Shown piece by piece: positions 14,396-22,723 of a DNA stretch of 35,322 nucleotides (positions are counted from its first letter, which is position 1; each line of letters opens with the position of its first letter). This stretch comes from a virus. The notes below the pieces were generated by a model. That model was not told where the DNA came from and made no database searches. It was given only the letters and a program-made list of their open reading frames with translations. Position numbers and translations under genes: made by a program. The stretch lies in IMG/VR virus record IMGVR_UViG_3300036766_000661, positions 1 to 35,322 of that record, one strand, 5' to 3'.

Positions 14396-14631
14396 TGGCC
14401 AAGGATCCGAAGCCCGCTGCGCTCGACCCGCGCTCGGCCCGTGTCGTGCTGACCTACACCGGCAACAACGCCGGCGAGCCCTCGATCGCGAGCGTGCCGG
14501 CGCGCGACCTCACAGAGAACGACCTGTGCCGGCTGCTGCTCGAGCAGGGCGGGAAGCTCGACCAGGCGGATCCGTTCATCGCCGCCCTCATCGCAACGGG
14601 GCTCTACACCCCGACCTCGAAGGAGCCCTGA
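14395..14631 (+). CDS. Small hypothetical tail-region protein
   Basis: ATG 14395 overlaps the previous stop (an in-frame GTG three bases earlier is also possible). The 78-residue product begins MAKDPKPAALDPRSARVVL, has a short strand region (VPARDLTENDLCRLLLEQGG) and a hydrophobic C-terminus. It directly precedes the tail tube gene. I do not recognise a family. Confidence 0.65.
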   Translation: MAKDPKPAALDPRSARVVLTYTGNNAGEPSIASVPARDLTENDLCRLLLEQGGKLDQADPFIAALIATGLYTPTSKEP

Positions 14632-14634
14632 GCC

Positions 14635-15642
14635 ATGAGCCAAATGGTCTACGACAAGATCCAGCTCGGAACCCAGACCGTCGACGGGACCCCAGTCGCG
14701 GCGACGACGGTCTTCCCCGGCAAGGCGGCCGCGCCCGAGCTCGATCGGGGGTATCGCAACCCCGACGAGGACTACGGCATCGAGGACGACGAGTTCGCCG
14801 GGCGCGGAGCCATGGGCCTGCGGGGCGCGTCGACCTCGATCACCGGCGACGTCTGCGATTCGGACTTCATGCACATCCTCGAGATGCACCACGCAGGCGG
14901 CATCAGCCCCACCGGGACCGACCCGTACACCTGGGTCTACACGGCCAACACGACGACCGACACCGCGAAGCGCAAGACGATCGAGCTCGGATCCGAGACG
15001 GCGCAGGACCAGTGGCGCCTGACGGGCTGCCTTGTCGATGAGCTCACCGCGGGCTTCGATGCGCTCGAGGCGCCGGGCAACATGCCCTGGACCTTCGACG
15101 CGTCGGTGGTCGCACTGGACCGCTCGATTACCGCGCTGACCGGCGCGCTGTCCGCGCCGGCTGCCCGCGAGACATTCGAGGGCCACCTGACGACGCTCGC
15201 CGAGGGCACGGTCGGGACGGCCTTCGGCTCGCTCTCGCCGCTCACCGCCTCGCTGGTGATGTTCCGCTATACCTCACGCCGGCCCTGGGTTCGCCTGCCC
15301 TATGGCAGCGCGTCCGACGTCGCGAGCGCCTACGGGATCTCGGAGAAGTCGGGCATCACCTTCGAGGCCCAGATCAAGATCGGTTCGACCGCCAAGACCG
15401 ACATCCACGACAACTTCAACGCGAGCGGCTCCCCCATCACCGAGAAGCGCTGGCGCCTCGTGTCGTCGGGCTCTGGCACCAAGACGCTCACGACCGACTT
15501 CCGCTGCCGCTACCGGGTCGTCGGGCGCGCCGAGCGCAACGGCGAGGCCGTCTACGGCATCCAGGGCAGCATGGTCAAGGACGCCACTCTGGGCGGGCGG
15601 ATCCAGACCACCATCGTCAACTCCACCCTCATCCTGCCGTGA
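14635..15642 (+). CDS. Major tail tube protein
   Basis: The 335-residue protein is strand-rich throughout and carries tube-type features: an N-terminal KIQLGTQTVDGTPVAATT arm, a central FDALEAPGNMPWTFDASVVAL, and C-terminal strands (RCRYRVVGRAERNGEAVYGI). It lies immediately before the frameshifted chaperone pair and the tape measure gene, the invariant position of the tail tube gene in siphoviruses. It is larger than simple tube proteins (~200 residues), so an added domain is likely. Confidence 0.75.
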   Translation: MSQMVYDKIQLGTQTVDGTPVAATTVFPGKAAAPELDRGYRNPDEDYGIEDDEFAGRGAMGLRGASTSITGDVCDSDFMHILEMHHAGGISPTGTDPYTWVYTANTTTDTAKRKTIELGSETAQDQWRLTGCLVDELTAGFDALEAPGNMPWTFDASVVALDRSITALTGALSAPAARETFEGHLTTLAEGTVGTAFGSLSPLTASLVMFRYTSRRPWVRLPYGSASDVASAYGISEKSGITFEAQIKIGSTAKTDIHDNFNASGSPITEKRWRLVSSGSGTKTLTTDFRCRYRVVGRAERNGEAVYGIQGSMVKDATLGGRIQTTIVNSTLILP

Positions 15643-16070
15643 CCCGATTCGCGAAACCGGGCACGACCACGGTCCCGCTCGGGCGGTGCGACTGCCCGGA
15701 CAAGCCGCACCCTGACGGCGATTCGGCCGAGGTCTACGACATCCTCGGCTGGGACGATCTCGTCGACATCCGCGACACCGCGAAGTCGGCCGGCCAGCGG
15801 GCGCTCACCCTCGTCACCCGGGCAGTCGCAAGCTGGACGCTCCAGGAGCGCAACGGCGACGGCCGCAACGCGCCGGTCCGGATCACCGAGGCCAACGTCC
15901 ACCGCCTCGATGACGTCACCTCCGACCTGCTCTGGCCGACCTGCCTGAAGGCCTTCGAGGCTGCGGAGGCACCACTCCCAAACGGGTCCGGCGAGCAATC
16001 GCCGGCCTCGCCACCGGAGAGCTCCCCTTCGACCCCGACGATCCGAACGCCCGCGAAGCCTACGAGCTAG
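15639..16070 (+). CDS. Tail assembly chaperone, unshifted product (G-type)
   Basis: The 143-residue product overlaps the tube stop and ends at 16070. Residues ~1-112 form the chaperone domain (DILGWDDLVDIRDTAK, ALTLVTRAVASWTLQE, LDDVTSDLLWPTCLKAFEAAEA). After the slippery site at 15977 the zero frame becomes Ser/Pro/Thr-rich and low in structure, as usual for the short product. Such chaperones bind the tape measure protein during tail assembly. Confidence 0.8.
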   Translation: MTRFAKPGTTTVPLGRCDCPDKPHPDGDSAEVYDILGWDDLVDIRDTAKSAGQRALTLVTRAVASWTLQERNGDGRNAPVRITEANVHRLDDVTSDLLWPTCLKAFEAAEAPLPNGSGEQSPASPPESSPSTPTIRTPAKPTS

Positions 16071-16303
16071 AGGTGATGGTCCTCACAGGCTGGGACAGCG
16101 AGCAGCTCGCTCGCCAGCCGGCGCCGGTCGTGCGTCGCCTGATGCACCGCGTGTTCGTCCGCAGCGCGTGGGATCCGAACGAGGTCGCGGCGATCCGGGC
16201 GCCCATCGACCAGCACGCATCGTTCGCTGATCGCATCGCCAAGATGGACGCCCGCGAATCGCTGGCGCGGGTCGAGGCCGAACTCTTCCCGGCGGACGAC
16301 TGA
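15639..16303 (+). CDS. Tail assembly chaperone, -1 frameshift fusion (GT-type)
   Basis: A -1 shift at CCCAAAC yields 221 residues: 115 from the first frame, then VRRAIAGLATGELPFDPDDP and on through MVLTGWDSEQLARQPAPVVRRLMHRVF to 16303. The second frame has no stop between the slip site and its end and reads as well-formed protein, whereas the zero frame there is low complexity. The only independent start (ATG 16073) would truncate the domain. The GT-like fusion recruits tube subunits to the tape measure-chaperone complex, and the gene lies directly upstream of the tape measure gene. Confidence 0.85.
15977..15983 (+). promoter_or_regulatory. Programmed -1 ribosomal slippery heptamer CCCAAAC
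   Basis: The heptamer sits in the zero frame as C-CCA-AAC, matching X-XXY-YYZ exactly. Slipping back by one base re-pairs the tRNAs on CCC and AAA and leads straight into the open second frame. Confidence 0.88.
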
Positions 16304-16305
16304 CC

Positions 16306-18129
16306 GTGGCGCTCAAAGAGCTCGCGATCCTGCTGTCGGCACGTGGGGCCGCCAAGACGGCGGCAGACGTCACCCGGGTCTCGAAGTCGGTCAGCACCCT
16401 CGATCGGGCCGCGGGCCGCGGAGGTGTGGGCCTCAGGAAGCTTGGTGCAGGCTTCGCAGCGCTCGGCCTGGGCGCGCTGGCGCTCCGGACAGTCAAGTCC
16501 GGCATCGACTCGCTGGTCGAGCGCGAGGGCGTGGTCGCCACGACCGCGGCGGCCATCAAGTCGACGGGCCAGGCGGCGAAGTTCTCGGCACCCGAGATCC
16601 GCGCCTGGTCGGAGGCGATCGAGACGGCAACGGGCGCGGCGGTCGACGACAAGGCCATCCAGGCCGGCGCCAACAACCTCCTCCGCTTCGGCACCATCAG
16701 CCACAACATCTTCCAGCGTGCGCTCGCCGATGCCACGGACCTCGGGGCGGGCATGAAGACGGGGCCCGAGGCGGCATCCAAGCTCCTCGGCAAGGCGCTG
16801 TCGGATCCGGCGAAGGCGATGACCGCCCTGAGGAAGGCCGGCATCGTCCTGACGAAGGCCGAAGAGGACCGGGTCAAGCAGCTCGTCAAGGGCAACAAGG
16901 TCCAGGAGGCGCAGGTCGTCCTCCTCGCCGCAGTCGAGAAGCGCTACAAGGGCGCCGCGGCGGCGTCGGTAGGGCCATACCAGCGCTCGCTGAACATCCT
17001 GAAGGACGTCGCCGAGGATGCGAAGATGGCCCTGGCCGAGGGCCTGCTGCCGGTCATCACGAAGGTCGCCGACAAGCTCTCGAAGAAGCTCGCCGACCCC
17101 AAGGTGCTGGACGAGATCCGCGGCTTCGGCAAGGACCTGGCCGCCGGTTTCGACAAGGCCCTGGGCTTCGCCGAGAAGATCCCCTGGTCGACCATTGGCG
17201 ACTCGATGAAGATCGCCGGCCAGGGAGCCAAGGCCGCGTTCGGCATCTTCACGAGCATGCCGCCCTGGGTGCAGACGGCCGTGCTGACAGGCTGGGGCCT
17301 CAACAAGCTCTCCGGTGGCGCGGTCACCGGATTCATCGGCGAGCTCGGCAAGGGCCTCATCAAGGGCGTGCTGGGCATGAACGCCGGCGTCGTGAACATC
17401 AAGGCCGGCGTCGTGAACGGCGGCGGCAAGGCCGGCGTCGTGAACGGCGGCGGCTCGAGCAAGATCGTCCAGGCGGTCAGCGTCCTGTCGATCGCCGCGG
17501 ATGCCCTTGCTGTGTTCGAGGTCTGGAAAGACCAGAACCAGCAATCGACCGACAAGGCGATCGAGATCCAGCAGACCCAGCTCGAATGGCTCAAGACGCA
17601 GCCCAAGCGCGAGGACCTCGTCACCGGGCTCAACGGGATCAAGCAGGGCATCCACGACATCGAGTCGAACCCGCTGAACATGCTCGTTCAGGGGGACGCG
17701 CTCAACAAGTTGCGGGCGATGCAGGCTGACCAGGAGGCGGCGCTCGCCAAGCTCGACGCGATCAACACCTCGATCAAGAGCCTGCCGTCCTCCTTCGGCA
17801 GCGCGAAAGACCAGGGTCGCGGGACCGGGCCGGACGGACGGCCGACGAATTCCTACGTCGACAAGGGCGGGGGCAAGGGCGGGGGCCGTGCCGCTGGCGG
17901 CCCGGTCTGGCCGGGTGGTTCCTACACCGTCGGTGAGAACGGTCCCGAGCGTCTGACGATGGGCCGTGGTGGTGGATACGTGACCCCACTGGGCGGCCGC
18001 GGGGGCGGGCGGCCTCCGCAGGTGATCATCCCGGTCCACGTGACCGTGACCCACTCAGCGCGTGACAGCCATCGCGCGAACAAGCGCTACCGGCGGGTCG
18101 GCAACGGCTCTGTCGTGACGGTCGGCTGA
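16306..18129 (+). CDS. Tail tape measure protein
   Basis: The 607-residue protein is mainly helical. It has an N-terminal AAKTAADVTRVSKSVSTLDR region, a hydrophobic patch (LGAGFAALGLGALAL), long helices to ~residue 340, three NAGVVN-type repeats around residues 362-386, and a Gly-rich C-terminus with GGSYTVGENGPERL, a motif typical of tape measure C-termini. It sets tail length; at about 0.15 nm per residue the tail would be roughly 90 nm. That identifies a long-tailed siphovirus. GTG 16306 follows the chaperone stop by two bases. Confidence 0.9.
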   Translation: MALKELAILLSARGAAKTAADVTRVSKSVSTLDRAAGRGGVGLRKLGAGFAALGLGALALRTVKSGIDSLVEREGVVATTAAAIKSTGQAAKFSAPEIRAWSEAIETATGAAVDDKAIQAGANNLLRFGTISHNIFQRALADATDLGAGMKTGPEAASKLLGKALSDPAKAMTALRKAGIVLTKAEEDRVKQLVKGNKVQEAQVVLLAAVEKRYKGAAAASVGPYQRSLNILKDVAEDAKMALAEGLLPVITKVADKLSKKLADPKVLDEIRGFGKDLAAGFDKALGFAEKIPWSTIGDSMKIAGQGAKAAFGIFTSMPPWVQTAVLTGWGLNKLSGGAVTGFIGELGKGLIKGVLGMNAGVVNIKAGVVNGGGKAGVVNGGGSSKIVQAVSVLSIAADALAVFEVWKDQNQQSTDKAIEIQQTQLEWLKTQPKREDLVTGLNGIKQGIHDIESNPLNMLVQGDALNKLRAMQADQEAALAKLDAINTSIKSLPSSFGSAKDQGRGTGPDGRPTNSYVDKGGGKGGGRAAGGPVWPGGSYTVGENGPERLTMGRGGGYVTPLGGRGGGRPPQVIIPVHVTVTHSARDSHRANKRYRRVGNGSVVTVG

Positions 18130-18132
18130 CCG

Positions 18133-20028
18133 ATGAGCCTCACCTGGCGCTACGCCCATGCCACGACGCCGGCGGGCCCGGGCTCCGACACCGTCATCTC
18201 GGACGCCGTCCAGGTGGATGCGGGTCACAAGCTGTCGGCCGCGGCCGCGGTGGGCGACGTCGCGATCGGCCAGGTCACCGTCGACGATCCCGGGGCCGTC
18301 TACAACTTCAAGGGGCTCTGGCGCTGGTACGCCGTCGAGACCGAATGCCCCGTCGGCGACCAGCTCGTCTGGAATGGCTACATCGGCCCCAAGACGGTCA
18401 ACCGCCGCGGCGGCAACGGCGCGCTCTTCCCCGTCGGCGCTGGCCGCGGCTGGCACATGGAGCTCCGCGAGATGTCGAAGCTCGCGACCCTCCGGGTCAT
18501 CTGGGACACCGATGGCAACCGGCCGGCCGAGACGATCGCCGAGCGCCTCGCCTGGCTCATCGGCACGGTCTACCTGCCGGTCAACGACAACGGCCTGATC
18601 GTCTACGACACGACCGAGCTCGACGCCAACGACTATCGCCAGAGCTCGGCGGCCGACGTGCTCAACGACATGGCTATCGTGGCTGCCTTCAACTGGTGGA
18701 TCTACTACGACGGGGCGGCCGCGGATGGCGAGGAGGTCAGCCTCGCCTTCTTCGATCCCCACAGCTCGCTCTACAGCAGCTCGATCAAGATCAGCAATGT
18801 GGCCGCCGACGTCGACGGTGTCACAGTGTTCGCGCCCTTCGAGGACGCCGACGTCGAGCAGGACCCCGACAAGATCGCCGCCGGCGTCTACATGCCCGCG
18901 AGCCCGACGCCCGTGTACGAATTCGACTACGACACGAGCTACGCGTTCGCGTTCCAGGACCAGGTCGCCCCGCCGCCGAGCGTCAAGACGGTGGACAAGG
19001 CGGTCGCGCTCGCCGACCGGTTCCTCGCCGACTTCGCCGAGGAGGAAGAAAAGGCCACCATCCCGATCCAGCTCCCGGCCGCCCAGCTCAATGACATCAA
19101 GCACGGCCAGCGGATGCAGGTGAAGCTCCAGCACGTCCCCGGTTGGGAGTCGTACCGCTGGTGCCGAGTGACGCGCAAGACCTTCGGGCCGCCGGAGAAC
19201 CGGAGCCAGAAGTTCTACGACGTCGACCTGGAGCTGCTGCCGATCACGAGCCCGCGGACTGGGGCATTCGGCTATTTCCACCCGGGCGATACGCACTACG
19301 CACGACCGGAACTGCCGACCCCGACCACGCCCGGCAACGTCCTGTTCATGATTACGACTCAGCAGGCCACGCACGCAGGCGTCGAGGTCCCGACCACTCA
19401 CGAGTTCCGCCTGGGTCCGGTACCCGGACCAGGCACGCTGGACACGTCCTGGACGGAGCTGGCGCTGGTTACCACGAATTACTACGACTCCCCCACCGCC
19501 TACGGCATCTACACCCGATTCGTGAACCCCGGTGAGGTCACGACGACGCCGGTCGACGTGCGGCCGCGGCCGCAAGACAACTTCTTTTTCGGTGTCTTCT
19601 TGTGGGAGCTGCCCGCGAACGTGACGTTCCCCGCGGTGGCGACCTATGCCGGCGGCGATAAAGGGGAAGGTGCCGCGATCTCGGTCGGTGCCTCGCTCTC
19701 GGGCACCCTCATCGTCGGTGGCTTCAACGTCCAGATCAACGACTACGGCCATCGGCTGACGGTCACGCCCACCAGCGGCGACACCCTCGAATCCGCGGAC
19801 GCGTTCAACGACGACGCCGCGCCCGTTTCGTCACCGACAGGCGTGCATCCGCCTTGGACGTGGATCGGGACCCGCAAGGCCAGTGGCCCGCTCGTGGCCT
19901 CGTTCAACGCGCCGTACGACTCCTACCCCTCACAGAAGATCGCCGGCGCGGCCGTCGTGATCCATGGTCTGCGCGAGCTGACCCACATCAACGGCAAGCA
20001 CGAAACCCCGCCGGACGTGACACCGTGA
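18133..20028 (+). CDS. Baseplate hub / minor tail protein
   Basis: The 631-residue protein follows the tape measure gene. Residues ~1-350 form a hub-type domain (RRGGNGALFPVGAGRGWHME, DVEQDPDKIAAGVYM, KHGQRMQVKLQHVPGWES). Residues ~390-630 are beta-rich with Gly/Thr/Pro patterns and look like one or two carbohydrate-binding-type modules that could touch the host surface (LIVGGFNVQINDYGHRL). No peptidase or lysozyme motif is seen. Fusion of a hub with surface-binding modules suggests combined distal-tail and adhesion function. Confidence 0.65.
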   Translation: MSLTWRYAHATTPAGPGSDTVISDAVQVDAGHKLSAAAAVGDVAIGQVTVDDPGAVYNFKGLWRWYAVETECPVGDQLVWNGYIGPKTVNRRGGNGALFPVGAGRGWHMELREMSKLATLRVIWDTDGNRPAETIAERLAWLIGTVYLPVNDNGLIVYDTTELDANDYRQSSAADVLNDMAIVAAFNWWIYYDGAAADGEEVSLAFFDPHSSLYSSSIKISNVAADVDGVTVFAPFEDADVEQDPDKIAAGVYMPASPTPVYEFDYDTSYAFAFQDQVAPPPSVKTVDKAVALADRFLADFAEEEEKATIPIQLPAAQLNDIKHGQRMQVKLQHVPGWESYRWCRVTRKTFGPPENRSQKFYDVDLELLPITSPRTGAFGYFHPGDTHYARPELPTPTTPGNVLFMITTQQATHAGVEVPTTHEFRLGPVPGPGTLDTSWTELALVTTNYYDSPTAYGIYTRFVNPGEVTTTPVDVRPRPQDNFFFGVFLWELPANVTFPAVATYAGGDKGEGAAISVGASLSGTLIVGGFNVQINDYGHRLTVTPTSGDTLESADAFNDDAAPVSSPTGVHPPWTWIGTRKASGPLVASFNAPYDSYPSQKIAGAAVVIHGLRELTHINGKHETPPDVTP

Positions 20029-20573
20029 GCGGCAAGCCGAGCAACTTCACCCGCGACCTCACCTACGCCCTCTCGATGCTCGCCGGGGTGGCCATCGGTG
20101 GCGACGTCGGCGGCACGCTGCCGGGCGGCATGGTCGTCACTGCCATCCAGGGCGTGCCAGTCGCAGACCTGTCGGGGGCCTCCGACGGCGACGTCTTGAC
20201 CTACGTGGCGGCCAGCGCCGACCTGGAACTGCTGCCGCTACCGGTCTCCGGCATCGAGGTGCGGGAGCTCGACGCCGCCCCGGACGTGGCAGGCGTCCTG
20301 GTGATCCGAGTCCCGAACGGCTCGCTGACGGACAACGGCGGGGGCGACGTCAGCCTGGGCTACGCGACGACCGCCACCAGCATTGACCAGTTCGCGGGGG
20401 CCGCCGGCGACGTCGACCTGAACGGCCACAACATTGTGGATCTGGCCGACCCGAGCACCTCCCAGGACGCGGCGACGAAGGCCTACGTGGACAGCGTCGC
20501 CGGCGGCGGCTCGTCGATCTCGGCGGCGATCGCCGCCGCGGCCAAGACCTACGCCTACCTCAACTTCAGGTGA
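20025..20573 (+). CDS. Tail fibre-type protein
   Basis: GTG 20025 overlaps the previous stop. The 182-residue protein contains DLNGHNIVDLADPSTSQDAA followed by TKAYVDSV, a signature of phage tail fibres and tip-attachment proteins, near its C-terminus. The N-terminal half is strand-rich. It probably trimerises and helps recognise the host. Confidence 0.75.
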   Translation: MSGKPSNFTRDLTYALSMLAGVAIGGDVGGTLPGGMVVTAIQGVPVADLSGASDGDVLTYVAASADLELLPLPVSGIEVRELDAAPDVAGVLVIRVPNGSLTDNGGGDVSLGYATTATSIDQFAGAAGDVDLNGHNIVDLADPSTSQDAATKAYVDSVAGGGSSISAAIAAAAKTYAYLNFR

Positions 20574-20583
20574 ACGGAGCCCC

Positions 20584-21009
20584 ATGAGCGCGAATACGTC
20601 CCCGATCTTCGTCGTGGCATACAAGAACAACGTGGTGCAGATCGTCAACTCGGACGGCACCACCAAGATGACCCTCCTGACCATCGGCTCGAACGGCGGC
20701 CGGGTATCGGCCATCATCGTGTCGACCGACGACACGGCGGCCGAGGACTTCGGCCTGTACGTTCAGCGGGGCGGGTCGGGCACGGTCTACCCGCTGGGGA
20801 CCAAGCGCGTAGCGCTCCGCTCGGGCGATCCGACCCTGGCGAACAACACGGCGCCGGCAGTCAACCTGCTCGACGCCAGCTACATCCCCGTCCTGGAGCC
20901 GGACGGCACCCTGCCGCTGGGCGCCAGCGACGTGGTCCAGGTTGGGGTCCAGGCCGCCGTGACCTCCGGCAAGACGGCGACCGTGTTCGCCGTGTACGGC
21001 GACTACTGA
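20584..21009 (+). CDS. Beta-rich minor structural protein
   Basis: The 141-residue product starts at ATG 20584 and shows alternating strand patterns (IFVVAYKNNVVQIVNSDGTT, DFGLYVQRGGSGTVYPLG). It has no cysteines, signal peptide or membrane segment. By position in the adsorption module it is a tail-tip or fibre-associated protein. The family is not recognised. Confidence 0.6.
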   Translation: MSANTSPIFVVAYKNNVVQIVNSDGTTKMTLLTIGSNGGRVSAIIVSTDDTAAEDFGLYVQRGGSGTVYPLGTKRVALRSGDPTLANNTAPAVNLLDASYIPVLEPDGTLPLGASDVVQVGVQAAVTSGKTATVFAVYGDY

Positions 21010-21011
21010 CC

Positions 21012-21686
21012 TTGACGCGCCTCGTCGTCCCGCCCCGCCGCCTGGTCCTGCCGCAGCTGACCGTGATCCAGTCGGCGACGGGCTGGACCGCGTCGTCGAC
21101 CCCCGCCGACGTGACCGTGAACCTCGGGCGGGCCCCCAGCCAGCCCCTGCTGGGGTTCACGTCCAGCGACTCGGCCGTGGGGAACTACCTGACCAAGCCC
21201 CAGACCGGCGCGGCCTACAAGTGGTGGGGGCCGGTGGCCAGCTCCGGCCCGCTGAGCAGCTACGGCTCGTCGGGGCTGTGGGTCGGCAAGCGCCTGGGCG
21301 CCGAGCAGCCGGTCGTCGGGACCCACCTCTACTCGGGGGGTGTGTTCCCGGATGCGAGCGTCGTCGAGATCGCCGGCCTCCTGGGGGAGGTCGTCTGGAC
21401 GACAGCCCTGTACGCGAGCGGGACAGGGGTGACCCTCGACGCGCCGCCCTGGCCGATCTGGGAGGCCGGGCTGCTTCTCGTGACCGGCGGACGGTTCAAG
21501 TCCGGCGGCTCCGGGGGCGCCACCCCCAGCGTCTCGCCCTCCCAGGGCGCGGCCATCTCCTCGACGGGCGGCGGCGTGCTCGGCCGCCTCACGATCTATC
21601 GCTACATCCCGGGCACCCGACCGGTCGTCTCCTGGTCGTTCGCCCGGTCCACGGCCTGCTCGGCCTTCGCGGCGATCATGAGATGA
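21012..21686 (+). CDS. Minor tail / adsorption protein
   Basis: TTG 21012 starts a 224-residue Gly/Ser/Trp-rich, strand-rich protein (FTSSDSAVGNYLTKPQTGAA, KSGGSGGATPSVSPSQGAAI). Aromatic residues spread along the chain (WWGP, LWVGK, PPWPIW) fit a sugar-binding or coat protein. It is the last gene of the late operon, with a terminator downstream. The family is not recognised. Confidence 0.6.
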   Translation: MTRLVVPPRRLVLPQLTVIQSATGWTASSTPADVTVNLGRAPSQPLLGFTSSDSAVGNYLTKPQTGAAYKWWGPVASSGPLSSYGSSGLWVGKRLGAEQPVVGTHLYSGGVFPDASVVEIAGLLGEVVWTTALYASGTGVTLDAPPWPIWEAGLLLVTGGRFKSGGSGGATPSVSPSQGAAISSTGGGVLGRLTIYRYIPGTRPVVSWSFARSTACSAFAAIMR

Positions 21687-21744
21687 AAACGGGACCGGCC
21701 AGCTCCTGGGCGGCGACGCGGGCCGTCACGTCCGGGCATGAAGA

Positions 21745-21767
21745 AGGGCCGGCGCGGCACCGGCCCT
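21745..21767 (+). terminator. Terminator hairpin ending the late operon
   Basis: AGGGCCGG and CCGGCCCT form a perfect 8-bp stem around a 7-base loop, between the last tail gene and the convergent minus-strand genes. There is no T-run on either side, so termination may depend on Rho or act in both directions. Confidence 0.7.
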
Positions 21768-21796
21768 GCTGAGGATCGAAATGATTGCGTTTCGGG

Positions 21797-22573
21797 TCAG
21801 CTCGCCTTCTTGACGACGCTTCCCCGTGACATCTTCTCGGCTGATCGGATCGTGATCTCACTCGCGCCCGTGTTCCGCAAGAGGTCAACCGACTCCTTGG
21901 TCACCTGGTAGCGGCCGGCGTCACGCCTCACCACATAGACGTCTTTGGCTAGCACCTTTGCCATGGACGACCCTTCCTCCCCACCCCTGAGATTCCTCAA
22001 CCTACCACGTCCTCGTCGACCGCGACGAGCGCCCCGATATGGCGCGAGATCCATGAGGAGCTCGCGTGATTCCTGCCAACAGCGACCGATCACCCCCTTT
22101 CCTTCGGTCCAGACGATTCCCGATCGGGACCTGTTGTGTAGGCGCAGGAACGCCACACGCTCGAGCTCGTGACCGTTGATGCGCCATGCCGAGACCCCGA
22201 GGTTGTGCATCGGCAGGTTGCTGCTCCGGGAGATCGACGTCAGCACAGCCTGGAAGCCGTCCTGAATCTCCAGGTGACGCTGGGATTCCTCGAGTCGACC
22301 CTGCAGGTCCCCAATCGTGCTCCGTAGCTGATCGATCCGGTCCTCGAGCACGAACAAGCGGATCCCGCTTACGAAGATCAGCGTCGTCGCAACGGCGAAG
22401 AGAACGAAATCCGTTGCCTGGCGGTTGGCCTCCCAGAAACCATGCGACGGAAAGCCCAGCCGCATCGCGGTCTCGGTTGTCCCGTACAGTCCTGCCAGGA
22501 CGACCAAGATGACGGCGCCGATCCGGCCCCGTCGCCAGCCATTCGACCGCTTCTCGCCCCCGCCTCGTTTCAC
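21797..22573 (-). CDS. Membrane protein with coiled coil and partial GAF-like domain
   Basis: From GTG 22573 (258 residues) the protein has two membrane helices (IGAVILVVLAGLYGTTE and FVLFAVATTLIFVSGIRLFV), a coiled coil (LEDRIDQLRSTIGDLQGRLE) and a GAF-like stretch (RVAFLRLHNRSRSGIVWTEG, then KGVIGRCWQES). The GAF fold appears cut short, since an Arg/Gly-rich segment follows. The last 55 residues begin at an internal ATG (21964) with its own GGGGAGGA site, so the frame may be a fusion of two genes by an indel near 22030. In another frame the first gene would stop at 21997. A membrane sensor is inferred. It is a lysogeny-type accessory gene with no phage structural homology. Confidence 0.55.
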   Translation of the reverse strand: MKRGGGEKRSNGWRRGRIGAVILVVLAGLYGTTETAMRLGFPSHGFWEANRQATDFVLFAVATTLIFVSGIRLFVLEDRIDQLRSTIGDLQGRLEESQRHLEIQDGFQAVLTSISRSSNLPMHNLGVSAWRINGHELERVAFLRLHNRSRSGIVWTEGKGVIGRCWQESRELLMDLAPYRGARRGRRGRGRLRNLRGGEEGSSMAKVLAKDVYVVRRDAGRYQVTKESVDLLRNTGASEITIRSAEKMSRGSVVKKAS

Positions 22574-22723
22574 GCGGCCTCGTCGTGGCACGGGCGCGGA
22601 TCCCGGCGCCACCCGGCAACCATGTTCGGCACCTCCGTCCACCGATCGAGCATCACGACCTACGGCCTGCGGGCGGGCAACCCGATCAGCAACAGCGTCA
22701 ACGCGAAGAATGCGATCTTCATC

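Noticed and set aside
16060-18054. Long minus-strand frames opposite the tape measure gene
   Set aside because: They mirror the tape measure reading frame and show no domain or ribosome site.
22660-22722. A 20-codon minus-strand ORF with a hydrophobic stretch after the HIRAN-BRCT gene
   Set aside because: It is too short, with no clear ribosome site. It could be a tiny membrane peptide but cannot be supported.
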